This document shows, piece after piece, positions 20,147 through 31,449 of a stretch of DNA of 40,139 nt. The DNA is from Micractinium sp. NFX-FRZ. Its lineage: Eukaryota; Chlorophyta; Trebouxiophyceae; Chlorellales; Chlorellaceae. The position numbers were made by a program, and so were the translations under genes. The stretch spans positions 1-40,139 of the forward strand of contig JAPTJF010000526.1 of NCBI GenBank assembly GCA_029339195.1, read 5' to 3'. Numbering within the stretch: the first letter of the stretch is position 1; every line of letters starts with the position of its first letter. A model generated the notes under the pieces. The model worked only from the letters and a program-made list of their open reading frames with translations. It made no database searches and was not told where the DNA came from.

Positions 20147-23100
20147 ATGCAGTGCCTACCCAGTGCTCTGGTTTCGGGCGCAGCCGTGCGGCCCGTGAAT
20201 GGAGTTGCCCATGTCTACCGCCGCTCTTACAATGCGGGGATCAGACCGGCAGCTGCAGCACCAAGGCGGCTGCCCAGCAGACGGACGCTAGGTCAGTGAC
20301 CCTCTCGGAGGGTGGCCACCCCGCACCGAGAGACGCTGCGCTGCGCCTTCCAAGGCAACCCAGTAGCGATCTAGCGGATTGCGTGCCCCCCGCGCCGACA
20401 GCGTTGCTGCACCCCTGCCCTGCCTCCGCCGCTTTCCGCCGCCGCTGCTTGCCTCCCTGCCGCCGCTGCTGCCAATGGGATCATCCTGCTCTCTCTCCTG
20501 CATCCTCTGCACCCCTGGACTTCCTTCCCCCGCACTGCCCCCATCCCATGGCTACAATCCCACCTCACCCCTGCCGCAGGCGGCCTGCCCTGCCGCGCCG
20601 CCGCGGCCCCCGCCGCCCCGCCAGCCCCTGCTGCCGAAAAGGAGATGTCCACCGCCCGGTTTGACGACGCCGGCATCTCCATGCGGGTGCTGCGCCGCAC
20701 CACGGGCGACGACGTGTCGTACGCCGTGGAGGTGCACAGCGACACGCCGCGCCCACAGATGGTGCTGCACTGGGCGGTCAACGACTGGGAGCTCCCCGCG
20801 CAGGTGGGGTGAGGGCGAGGGGGTGGGGGGCAGCAGGCCGTGGGGGCAACAGACTGTGGGGGGCAGCACACAGTTAGGGCAGCACGCCGTTAGAGGCAGC
20901 ACACTGTTAGGGGCAGCACACAGTTGGGGGCTGCAGAGAAGTCTTGCAGTATCATGTTGCGAAATTTGCACTCCAGTGGTGTGTGTGTGTGTGGTTGTGG
21001 GTGTTGTGTGGTCTGGCGAGGGTGGAGCGGGGCCCTGCTGTGGACAATGGACAGTGAGCAAGTGGGTGCTGCTGGTAGGAGTGGTCGCTGGCGATGGCAT
21101 GCGGCCCTGCTCATGTTTTTTGGGCTGGGGTTGATGTTGCTGAAGGCAGGTATCCCAGCCCTGAAGTATGACTGCATTCTGAGCACTGCAAGGCGTGTTT
21201 GAAGGTGGAGCAGGGGCTGCGTGCTCAATGGCCCCCACACCTGCTGCTGCACCCTGTGCCCACCACCTGCCCTTCTTTTGCAGGAGAGCTGGCCTGCGGG
21301 CACCAACCAGGCGGGGGACAAGGCCGTGCAGACGCCCCTGCAGGGCGGCAGCCACCTGACGCTCAGCTTCCCGGAGGCCTCCTGCCCCCAGCGGGTCGTG
21401 TTTGTGCTCAAGGAGGGGGAGAAGTGGCAGAACAGCGGGGGCGGCGACTTTGTGGCGCACCTCAAGCCCCCGGACAAGACGGGTGGGTGGGTGGGGTGGT
21501 GCGGGGCGGGGTGCGGTGCGGTGTGGGGCGGGGGCGGGGTATGTGCATGTGGTAGGCATGAGCCGGTGAGTAATGTGAGGCCTCATCTGTGACCCTGCTT
21601 GGCTGCCACCCTGGCCCCTTCACTTCCGGAATGCCACACCTGCCTTGTCTCTAGCAATCCTTCCAACTCCTCCACCTCCCTCCCGCTCCAAAGTCCCCTC
21701 CCCTCCTTCCCTCTCCGCTCATGTGCCCTGTAAACCGCCCCACTGAGTGCAGAGGTGCTGAGCAAGGTGCTGGAGGCTGAGAGCACCTTCTCCCACTGGA
21801 GCCTGTTCAACCGCTTTGTCATGGCGGCGCAGATGCTGGACGCAGCAGACGCAGCAGGTGTGTTAGCTGGTGTTGCCTTCATGGCTGAGGCCTTGTTGCT
21901 GGCTTGTTACTGTGGCTGCTTGGTGTGGCAGATGCTGCGGGCGGGTCTGCAGCAGCGCCTGTGCCCGGGCTCCGGCTTGCATCGCCTGCGCCTGCTGCCA
22001 CATGCCCTTGCTGCTCCAAGAGGGATTCTGCCGGCCTCCTTGCTCACACACCCAAGCACAACATAACACAAACCCATACGTTTTCCCCGCCCCGCACCTC
22101 CCGCAGGCCCCGAGGGTATGGGCTTCTTCTTCACCTGGCTGCGCCTCAGCACTATGCGCCAGCTGGACTGGTGAGCTGGCGGGTGCTGGGCTGGCGGTGC
22201 TGGGCTGGCGGTGCTGGGCTGGCGGGTTGCCTGCCCTCTGCAACCGCTGCCGCCGTGGCCCGCCCGGGGCCGCGTCACACCGGGCCATTCTAGCAGCATT
22301 CACACCGCGAGTCCACCTGCTTGTGCTTCCAATTGTCGCTGCCGCCACTGACCGTCACTGCTGCGCCACGCTGCGCCACGCTGTGCCCCGCTGTGCCCCG
22401 CTGCAGGTACCGCAACAGCAACTACCAGAGCAAGGACATTGCGCACGTGCAGAAGCACCTGGCGGAGCGCATGGCCTTCAAGGTAGGCTGCAGTCTAAGT
22501 TTGCACAGTGCGCTGCCTTCCCAGCGCGAGCTTGAGTGCGACCTTTGAGGTGGGCAGACTGCCCTCTCTTTTGAGTGGAGGGAGCGGGAAGGGCTGCTCG
22601 CTGTTGGTGTGCACATGCAGAAGCACCTTGCGCGGTCAGTGCAGTGCTCATTGGGGCCAGCGTCACCCCCTGCGCAGCCCGTACAGCACGCCCCAAAGAC
22701 ATGCTGCAGCACAGCCGGTGCCGACGCCTTGACACTGACTGCCCCACCTTGCTGCTGCCCTGCCCTCCCTTCCTGCACCCCGCCGTCGCCTGCAGGCGCG
22801 CACCGCGGAGGACCCTCTGTGCCGCCTGTTCTCCCGGCTCACACTGGCGGGCCTGCCACGCGGCGGCGGCAATGGCGATGACATCAGGTGCGGGGGTGTT
22901 TGGCTGGGGCGAGGGAGGCGCCAAGGCGCCATACCCTCGGCGCCACGGCACACGGCACTGCACCGTTTTAACCGCAGAGCTCGGTCATGCCAGGGAGATA
23001 GAAGGAAAAGACACAAATGGTACATGAATCATCCCCCGGCTCCTTTTCCATGTGCGCAGGATGGGTATACTGAACATCATGCGCGCCAACGGCATCCGCG

Positions 23101-26100
23101 AGGGCCACCGCCCGGTGAGGGGAGGGCAGCAGGCACCCCGGGGGACCTGGACAGCGACAGGGCAGTGACCTGCTGTCTAGACATCTCCATGCCCTACATG
23201 CAGCACCTGTGTGTGTAGGTGCTGCCCTGGCGCCCTAGAGAAGTGCACATTCCCCTCACCCTAGAGACACTTCCCCCATTGCACCGTACCGTCGTCATGG
23301 CCTCACTTGTACTTCCCCCATTGCACCGTACCGCGCTGCAGGGCATTGAGGACCACTTCCTGGAGCAGGTGGGTGCTTTCTGTGCTTTGGTTTTGTATGC
23401 TTTACGTGGAAAATGAAATGGCTGTGCTGTTGCGTATGCTCGCGCCAGCCATTTCTGTTGTTGTGCATGGCTGTCACCTGGTGCATGTGCGCCATCCTGC
23501 AGCAACCACGCTTTCCTGCTGTGTCCTGCTGTGGCATAGCATGAAGCGTCAGTGCCGCCTGTGCTGCACCCTGAAACCTCAAACCCCCGCCACCCCAACC
23601 TCTCCATCGTGCAGTGGCACCAGAAGCTGCACACCAACACCACCCCCGAGGACGTCCACATCTGCGAGGCCTACCTCGCCTTCCTGCACTCCGGATCCAT
23701 GGACGATTTCTGGTGAGCCAAGCTGCTGCGGCAGCTGCTGTTTCAGAGGTTGTTGAGGGTGAGGCAGAGGTGGGGGAGTTGCAATCTGTGTGAGGGCCTA
23801 CCTCCCACCTTCCTGCCACTCTCCCCTGCCCGCCCGCTCACCCCCTGCTCTCCATTTGCCCGTTCCCTCCCCTGGCTGTCCCCTGCAGGCGGGTGGCCTG
23901 GGAGCGGGGCCAGCTGACCCCCGAGCGCCTGGCCAGCATGGACCACCCCATTACCGGTGCGGGAGGCGGGGTGAAAAGTGGGTGGGGGGTTGTTGGAGTG
24001 TGACGGGCCATGTGGGGTTGGGCCGGGGCAGAGGGGAGGTGATAGGCCAGCAAGGACCACCCCATCCCCGGTGGAGGGGCGGAGGGGTGACGAGATTAGG
24101 CTGTCATGTGCACGGGCAAAGGGTCAGCGTGGTTGAAAATGCGCTCCTCCTGCGCCGCCCCCCTGCAGGCTACCCCTGCCACCTGCCCCACCTGATTGGC
24201 CCCTTCCAGCACTACCTGTGGATCCTGAAGACCACGCACTCGGGTGGGTGATCATAACGTTGTGATACAAGACATCATTGTGTGATCGTTGCAGCCCAGC
24301 TGGAAGCGGTGTGCCGCTGCCGCTGCCGCCCGTTGGTGTGCCGGTGCAGCGGCCTGGCTGCGATTTTCTCACCTCGCCGACACGGATATCTTGTACCTGC
24401 CGGCTGACCTCGACACCCTGCCAGGGGCTCTTACTCGATTGATGTGCCAGTTCACCCTGCTGACAACCCTGCTGTGCCGCGCAGGTACCGACCTGGCCAC
24501 CAAGGCACACGCCATGGCCCACCCTGTCACTCTTCCCTGCTCCCCGCCCCTGCCCTGCTGTGCCCTGCTGTGCAGGTGCTGACCTGGACACCAGCTACAC
24601 CATGGCCCAGGGGCTGATGGATGGTGACCTGGCGTGGGTCATTGGAGGTGGGTTGACAGGGATTCAAGAAAGGTTGTGCAGTTGAGCGGGGCGGACAGAG
24701 GGGGAGATGGGGTTGGCTGGCGGCTCAGTGCAAGGTTTCCCATGAACGTTGCAAGCCTCACCACAGTAGCTGCACCACACTCCGCCGTGCCTGTGCAGAC
24801 ATCCTGGCCAACCGCGCCGAGTGGTGGGTGCCCGGCAAGATTGTGGAGGCCCGCCACCGCCTCAAGAGCTACTGGCAGGTACCCCTGGGGGCAATGGGAA
24901 TGTAGGGTGCAACAGGGCCTCGTCCCGTTACCACCATAGCGCCTTTTGTACCGCAGGCTGAGGGTGCGTCCCGCGACCGACTGTTTGTGACTGCTGCGTT
25001 GCCCCGCTCGCTGTACTGCCTATCATTCTGCACTTGCACTGCCGGCTGTACCGCAGGCTGATGGCGCCTCCCGCGACCTGCTGCTGCTGGACATTGCTCT
25101 GGACAACTACTTCAGGCTGTCGGTGGAGCGCACGGACAAGGGGGCGCTGGGAGGTGAGCGGGCACCTGGGAGGCACCTGTGGACAAAGGGCGTGATACAA
25201 AGGGGCATGGGTGGGCATGCCAAGACTGAGGGGCGACGGCGGATGAGGGCTGGAGTTATTTTCACAGCGGTTTGTAACGGTTGTGGCCAACAGGCGCCTA
25301 ACACTCCCACTTACCACATCCGCCCCAAACCCCAGCTCCTTCCTTTGGCAACGTGACTTCCTTGTTGCTTCTCCGCCCCCTCACTCTCCCTGCCTTCTTC
25401 TTTACCCCTTTGCAACATGTGCTCTGCCCGACCCGTTCCTTTGCTTCAGGCGACGACCTGGTCAGCATGATTGTCATGGTGCTGGACAACGCCTCGGTGT
25501 CGGCGGAGAGCCAGGAGCTGCGGCAGTGCCTGGACCTGTGGCGCCGCCTGGCTGAGGGAGGCGGCGGTGAGCGGGAGGGAGGGGAGGCGACGTGGACGGG
25601 GGGAGGGAGGACGGCGGGGAGGGCGCGATGGGGGTGGGGGCGAAGCGACGGGGAGGGCCGCGTGTGCGTCACGCAGAGGGATGCAGGGAGGGGAGGGCAT
25701 GCGCGTGAGGCTCGTATGCCTGAGGCCCAGCGGTGTGCGCGCTTGCTCGGACCTGCCCAGCCCGCTGCATCATTGCGCCACCCTGCCGCCTCGCTCATCT
25801 CGTGTCCCTCGTGGCATGCACACCTCCTCCCCCCTGCCCCCTGACCCTGCCGCTTCCGTCTCGCCCCGCAGAGCGCTGGAGCCGCGACTGGTCGCTGCTG
25901 GCGCTGGCGGCGGCCGACAACACCGCACTCTGCCTGGAGCATTACTGCGACCAGCTCTTCAGGTGGGTGCCCGCCCTTGGAGGCGCGTGCTGCTCCGCAC
26001 CCATGTACGCAATGTGCCGGCGCCTCGGCCCTGCTGTGCTCACGTACCCGTCCTGCACCACACCAGCAGGCCCACTTCACCCCACCCCACACCTCTCCCG

Positions 26101-29100
26101 CCCCCTCCCCAACCACCTTGCTTGCCGCAGCCTGACGCAGCCGTGCGCCGAGTCGTTTGCCAAGCAGTGCACCAGCGTGGACCAGGCGTACGTGGCAAAC
26201 TTTGGGGAGGAGGTGGTGCGCGGGCAGCCCGTGTTTGTGCTCAGGTGAGCAGCTGGCAGAGGCGTGCTGCTCCGGGGTGTGTTGTGACTGCTGTGTTGCA
26301 CTCAGTTGGATGCGATGTGTCGGTGACAAGGGGTAGGCTGCTGAGGGCAGGTGGAAAACACTTGGAAAACGTGTGCTGCTTTCGGGATGTGTTGTGGGAT
26401 TGTGCTCAGGCGCGCTTGCAGACCTTTGCTACTGCGCGGGCGCCAGACATCTGCTGCTTCGCGCCGTGTCGTGCTGTACTGTGCTCAGTGCTGTGTTGCC
26501 CTCTGTTGGGTGTGATGTGTTGGTGGGACGGGGGCACTCCATACTGTCCCACCCACTGTCATTTCCCCCGCCCATTTGCACCCCCCCGCAGCGTGCTGCT
26601 GCGCTTCCTGGACCCCATGCTGCGCGGCGCCGCGGGCGTGGGCAGCTGGCAGGTGGTCAGCCAGGGGCGGGCGGGGGCGCAGGGCACGCTGACGGTCATG
26701 CCCGACCTGGCCGGCATCCAGGTGGGAGGGCAGGGCAGGGCAGGGCAGGGCAGGGTGGGGCAGGGGGGCTATGATGGCAGAGGGGTGGGCTACAGGTGGG
26801 AGGGGACAGGGCAGAGGGGGGGGGGGGCCAAAGAGGTTGTGGGGCACGCTGGCGGTCATGCCTGATCTGGCCCGCATCCAGGCTGGAGGGGCGGGGCGGG
26901 GCGGGCAAGGGAGAGGAGATACAGGGGTGGGGCAGGGGGCGAATGATGGCAGGGGGGTGGACTACACGTGGGAGGGGAGGGGCGGGAAGAGGAGGGCAGG
27001 GCAGGGCAGGGCAGGGTGGGGGCCGAAGAGATTGGGAAGCAGCCCGTCACAAGAGAGCATGACCGCTGGGGCTGAGACTCGAGGGGTGCCTGGAAGGAGC
27101 GTCTGGCCAGCCCTAGGCCAACTTGGCTGAGCAGCCGATTCGCTAGTGTTCTCCACTGAACAGCATGTGTTGATTCATTTGCTGTGCTGTGCAGGGCCAT
27201 CGGTTTGACGAGCCCCAGGTCATTGTGGCGGAGAAGCTGACGGGCAACGAGGACATCCCGGTGAGGGGATGAGCAGCACCCTGGTGGACATGCATGGTCA
27301 ATGGGGCTGTGCATTTGCAATCCGCGGCTGCCTGGCCTGGCGTGGCCTGCCTGCTCTGCATGCCTGCCAGCCAGCCTCTCCTGCCTGCCATGCCTGCCGT
27401 CCTGCCGTCCTGCAAAGCTGCACCCGCTCCCCCGCTGGCGCCACGACTTGACTGCATGCGCATTCGGTCTGTTGCAGGAGGGCATCGTGGCGGTGCTCAC
27501 CTCCTCCACCACCGACGTGCTGTCACACATCGCCATCCGCGCGCGCGCCCAGGGCGTGCTGCTGGCCGCCTGCTTCGACGCCGCACGTGCGTTGTGCTGA
27601 CTGCGCTGTGCACGCTGGGCTGGGGCATGGCCAAGTGCTGCGGCTGCTGGTGGCGCGTGCCTCTGCTGCAGCCTGCCTGTGTGCCTGCCTGCCTTGCCGC
27701 AGCGCAGCCCTGCGTCGTCTCGACCTTCTCTTGTTTGCTTGCTATTCCCACCATGCTCCTCAATGCACCTTTGTTTTCCACTCCTCCCCTCGCTTCCTCT
27801 CGCTCCCCTGACGTGCTGCTCTCCACCCCTCCATCCCACTTGCAGAGCTGGAGGCCATTCAGGGCAAGTCGGGCAGCTATGTGTCAGCCAGTGTGGGACC
27901 CACCGGCGACGTCGTTGTGGAGGCATCACAAGCCCCCGCAGCAGGCGGCAACGGCGCGGGCTCCGGCGCGGGCGGCGCCGCCCCCCGCATGCAGCTAGAG
28001 AAGCCACGGGCGGCGGGAGGCAACGGCAGCTGGGTGCTGCCGGAGGCGCAGTTTGGGCCGGGGCTGGTGGGAGGGAAGAGCGCCAACCTGGCGGTGCTGC
28101 GCAGCAAGCTGCCCGCGGGGTGAGTCCGACCGATGGCTCCAGCTGGCACTGGCGTTGGCTGCTCTCTGCAGCTGCTGCTCTGTTGAGCCGCGCCATGCTG
28201 GGTACTGGCTTGTTTGAATTGCGCCATGCCCATGGTGCCTGCGTGCGCTCGGCCTGCCGCTGCCTGGCACGCCCCTCGATGCTCGTGCCCGTGCTCTGCT
28301 TCGTCGCCTTCGTCGCCAGGTACTCTCCCACCCTTCCTGGCCTGCCCAGCTTCTGCTGCTTGCTCCCCAAACTCACCAAACTCACCAACCCACCAACTCA
28401 CCAACTCACCAACTCACCAACTCACCAACCCCCAACCGCCACCCCCTGCCCACGCTGGCTCCCCTCTGTGTGTGCAGAGTCCAGGCTCCCGCCTCCATCG
28501 CCCTGCCCTTTGGCACGTTTGAGCGGGTGCTGGCGGCGGACTGCAACCGCGGCGTGGCGGCGGACGTGGCGCGGGAGGAGGCGGCGGCGGTGAGGGGGTG
28601 GGGGAGAGAAAGGGGGAGGAGGGGGAGGAGGCGCGCCATGCCTGCCTGCCCATCTGTTGACCTGCCTGCCCGCCAGCTGCAGAGAACAACTTCAGGGCTG
28701 CTGCCGCCGGCTCTTGCACATATTGTTGCAAAGGCACCTTGCACCTGCCGCTTCTCCTGCCCTTGCCATGTGGCCCCTCCTCTCCCCCTGGCTCACCCCG
28801 CTCTTGTGCACCGCACCGCACGCCCATGCCTCACCCGTACCCCCACCCCTCCTCAACAACTCACCCTGCAGGCCTCTGCCGCTGGCAGCACCCAGGTGCC
28901 GGCAGCCCTGGCCTCCCTGCGCTATCTGATCAGCGATGAGCTGGCGGCGCCACCTGGCCTTGCCGACCAGCTGGCGGGCGAGGCCGCCGCTGCCGGCCTC
29001 ATCCCCTCGCCCGCGGAATGGGCCGAGGGCAGCGCGGGGTGGGAGGCGGCCTGGAAGGCGATTTGCCAGGTGGGTGAACGGTGGTTGGGTGGGAGGGGTG

Positions 29101-31449
29101 TGCTGGTGGGGGTGCATGGGGGCTTGCTGAGACTGCAGGCTGGCTGCCAATCGCAATGCACGAGCGCTGCCATCGATCCATGCTGCTCCCCCCGCCCTCC
29201 TCCTCTCCCCGCCTGCTTCCAGGTGTGGGCCAGCAAGTGGAACGACCGCGCCTGGCTGAGCCGCCGCACGCAGGGCGTGCCTGACCCAGGTGCGCGTGGT
29301 TGTTGTGTGTGCCGCCTGCCGCTCCCCTCTGCCTTCTGTGCTTGGCACTCTGCATGGCATGGGCGCCACAGCGTGCCGCCAGCATGCATGCACCGCTGCG
29401 CCCTATGCACGACGTGCAGCACAGCTGTGCTGTCTCTTTGCTGCAGGCTGGCCAGGTGTGTCCTTGCCCCATTATTCTCCCGTTGGCTGCGCCTCTTCTC
29501 ACTCCCTGCCTCCATGCCGCTTCTTTCCTCCCCTCCCCTCCTGCAGACCTGTACATGGCCGTGCTGCTGCAGCAGGTGGTGCCCGCCCAGTACGCATTTG
29601 TGCTGCACACCGCCGACCCAATCACCGGTGAGCCTCCCCCCTTCTGCCCGGCCCACAACGCCTGCCCGCCTGGTGCTCATTGCCAGACACAGCCGGGGCC
29701 ACGTGTCGTCCTGCACTGTGCGCTTGCGTTCCCCTGCACGCTGCGCTCCGAGCAGCAGCAACAGCAGCACACATCGTGCACGTCCCGCGCCTGAGCACAC
29801 ACAGCACAGCCAGCCACCCGCCTGCCCCCCACGGTCCGCTCTGCCTGCCCCCCGCCCCTGCCCCAATGCTCCCGCCGCCCGCCCGCCCGCCCCACGCCTG
29901 CCTGCAGGCCAGCACGGCGAGCTGCACGGCGAGCTGGTGGCTGGCATGGGGGAGGCGCTGGTGGGCAACTACCCCGGGCGCGCCCTCAGCTTCTCAGTGT
30001 CCGGCGGCGGCGCCCCGCAGCTGCTCAGCCTGCCCAGCAAGCGGGAGGGGCTGTTTGCGCACGCCGGCGTGCACCTCATCGCACGCTCCGACTCTAACGG
30101 TGGGCGGGTGGTGTGGGGAGAGGGGTGACGGGAGGGGAGGAGGGCAGGCAAGGCAGCTAAGACCTGCGGGCGTGCTTGGGCAAGGCTGTGGCGCGGCGAT
30201 CTTACCATTGTCACTGCTGCCGCTGCTGGCTGGTTGGAGACGGCTGGGCAGTGCTTGCCAGCCACCTACTCTTGTGCCATGCTGCTCCATGCCGCTGCCA
30301 ACCACGCTGTGCTGCACTGTCTTGTGCTTTGACTGCCCCTGCCACCCTCGTATGCCCTTCCTGATCTCCCCCTGCAGGCGAGGACCTGGAGGCGTTTGCA
30401 GGTGCAGGCCTCTACGACAGCGTGCCCTTCCCAGGCAAGTGGAGGGACAGGGTTGTTGCGATTGTCGATGGGCAAGGCGGCGGAAGGGCTGAGGAGGCAT
30501 CGTGTATGGCATTGTGTGTGTGTGGCATGATGTGCTCAGTCAGGCGGGTCGCTGCCAGCGCCGCGGTGGCACTCTTGCCCCGCCCCAACCTTGCCGGCAC
30601 CCGACCCAGCTGCGGTATGCCCGCCTGCCTCCCTCCTTACTCTCCCCTCGCGGGAGCCCGGGAGCATCCTGACTTGCGCTGCAGGAGCTCCTGCCACCGG
30701 CCCCCCTCCACTGTCAAACCCTACTTTCTTGCCCTCCCCCTCCTCCCTCCCCCTCCCCCTGCTCCCGCTGCAGCCCTGCAGCACCGTGCTGTGGAGTACT
30801 CTGGGGAGCCCCTGCTGTGGGACCACGGCATGAGGGAGCAGCTGCTGGGGGAGCTGTCCAAGCTGGGAGCAGGGGTGGAGGCAGCATTCGGCGGCGTGCC
30901 CCAGGTGTGTGTGCGTGTGTGTGCGTGTGTTTGTTTGTATACCGAGCGTGCATGTGCAAGTACTGGAGCTGGGGAGGGGCACTGTGGGTGGGGTGGCTCG
31001 CGGGCAGGCAGGCGCCCTTCCATCTGCAATGTGCCGGCGGCTGTGGGAAGAGTCTGGGCAGGCATGGGCGCCTCCCAAGGGGAACGCGGGTTTGCGGCCA
31101 TGTGCGGCACCAGCCAGCTCCAGCTGGGGCCCTGGCTGAGAAGGCATGTCTGCAATGGTGGGGCGGCGGGCCAGTGGGCAGGTGCCCTGCGCTCGGCCGC
31201 TGTGCAAGCGGGGTGCCAGTGTGGCTGTTTTGGGCACTTGTGAAAGCGCTTGCAATGGCATGCACTGTGCCATCGCTGCTGGTGCTGCCGCTGCAAGTCC
31301 AGTTGGCCGCCCGCTGACCCACCCACCCACCCACATGAACCTCACCCTCCCCACCCCCACCCGCCCCGCAGGATATTGAGGGGGTGCGCACCACCGATGG
31401 GCAGTGGTACGTGGTGCAGTCTCGCCCGCAGGTGCTGCACCACCACTGA
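20147..31449 (+). CDS. GWD: Alpha-glucan water dikinase, plastidial, single CBM45
   Basis: GWD puts the beta-phosphate of ATP on C6 glucosyl residues of starch in the plastid, opening granules for breakdown. Thirty exons join in frame to 1097 residues, from 20147-20291 and 20580-20803 to 30774-30904 and 31372-31449. Residues 1-67 look like a transit peptide (Arg/Ala-rich, CRAAAA). One CBM45-like starch-binding domain follows (about 82-190, with VLHWAVNDWELP and ESWPAG). The central domain has GFFFTWLRLSTMRQLDW and QWHQKLHTNTTPEDV. The phosphohistidine motif is DVLSHIAIRAR with catalytic His682. The C-terminal ATP-binding domain shows GGKSANLAVL, LPFGTFE, ARSDSNGEDLE, AGAGLYDSVP and ending VVQSRPQ. 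Plant GWD1 is about 1400 residues with two CBM45s, so this form is short. Intron 28 is GC-AG. Confidence 0.95.
20829..20930 (+). repeat. Short tandem repeat in GWD intron 2
   Basis: About five imperfect units of 16-19 bp built on GGCAGCACACAGTTAGG. It lies just inside intron 2 after the donor at 20804. It is noncoding. Confidence 0.75.
22182..22223 (+). repeat. Three 14-bp tandem units in GWD intron 5
   Basis: Three perfect units of GGTGCTGGGCTGGC at 22182, 22196 and 22210, immediately after the exon 5 donor. Confidence 0.85.
22361..22406 (+). repeat. 10-bp repeat forming the exon 6 acceptor of GWD
   Basis: Four units of CTGCGCCACG/CTGTGCCCCG run directly into the CTGCAG acceptor of exon 6 (22407). 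The polypyrimidine-like tract and acceptor of intron 5 therefore derive from a short tandem repeat. Confidence 0.75.
23269..23333 (+). repeat. 23-bp direct repeat before the GWD mini-exon 9
   Basis: ACTTCCCCCATTGCACCGTA is followed by CCG both times, at 23269 and 23311, a perfect 23-bp repeat offset by 42 bp. The second copy leads directly into the acceptor of the 27-nt exon 9 (23342-23368). Confidence 0.85.
24045..24085 (+). repeat. Decoy copy of GWD exon 11 end and donor
   Basis: GGCCAGCAAGGACCACCCCA plus TCCCCG/GTGGAGG repeats the exon 11 end (TTACCG/GTGCGGG at 23956), offset 114 bp, inside intron 11. About 26 of 30 exon-side bases match and a GT follows at the same place, so a second usable-looking donor exists. 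Confidence 0.75.
24403..24525 (+). repeat. Two decoy copies of the GWD exon 13 start
   Basis: The start of exon 13 (24576, encoding GADLDTSYTMAQ) is copied at 24485 after an intact GCGCAG acceptor, offset 91 bp, reading GTDLATKAHAMA. An older copy near 24403 keeps GCTGACCTCGACACC but has lost its acceptor. Both lie in intron 12. Confidence 0.75.
24946..24992 (+). repeat. Decoy copy of the GWD exon 15 start
   Basis: TTGTACCGCAG followed by GCTGAGGGTGCGTCCCGCGA at 24957 repeats the acceptor and start of exon 15 at 25057 (GCTGATGGCGCCTCCCGCGA), offset 100 bp. Three of the first 22 exon bases differ, then similarity decays. Confidence 0.8.
26683..27003 (+). repeat. 160-bp tandem duplication across the GWD exon 19 donor
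   Basis: The last 39 bp of exon 19 (26683-26721, encoding GTLTVMPDLAGIQ) recur at 26843-26881 with about four mismatches (GTLAVMPDLARIQ). The following intron sequence is also repeated: a GGGCAGG-rich run, then ATGATGGCAGRGGGGTGG. The unit is about 160 bp, and a third remnant follows near 27018. The copied donor has changed from GTGGGAGG to GCTGGAGG. Confidence 0.85.
28371..28430 (+). repeat. 8-bp microsatellite in GWD intron 22
   Basis: About seven units of ACCAACTC (some degenerate) about 50 bp upstream of the exon 23 acceptor at 28478. It is a simple repeat with no coding role. Confidence 0.85.

Noticed and set aside
25298..26329. Long minus-strand open frame (343 codons) opposite GWD exons 16-18
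   Set aside because: Antisense shadow of coding exons; the sense frames carry conserved GWD residues with matching phases.
26856..28388. Long minus-strand open frame (510 codons) opposite GWD
   Set aside because: It overlaps well-supported GWD exons 20-22, has low-complexity composition, and reflects the rarity of stops in GC-rich antisense sequence.
28371..28430. Direct repeats considered as a CRISPR array
   Set aside because: The unit is 8 bp without spacers, inside a GWD intron of a eukaryotic gene.
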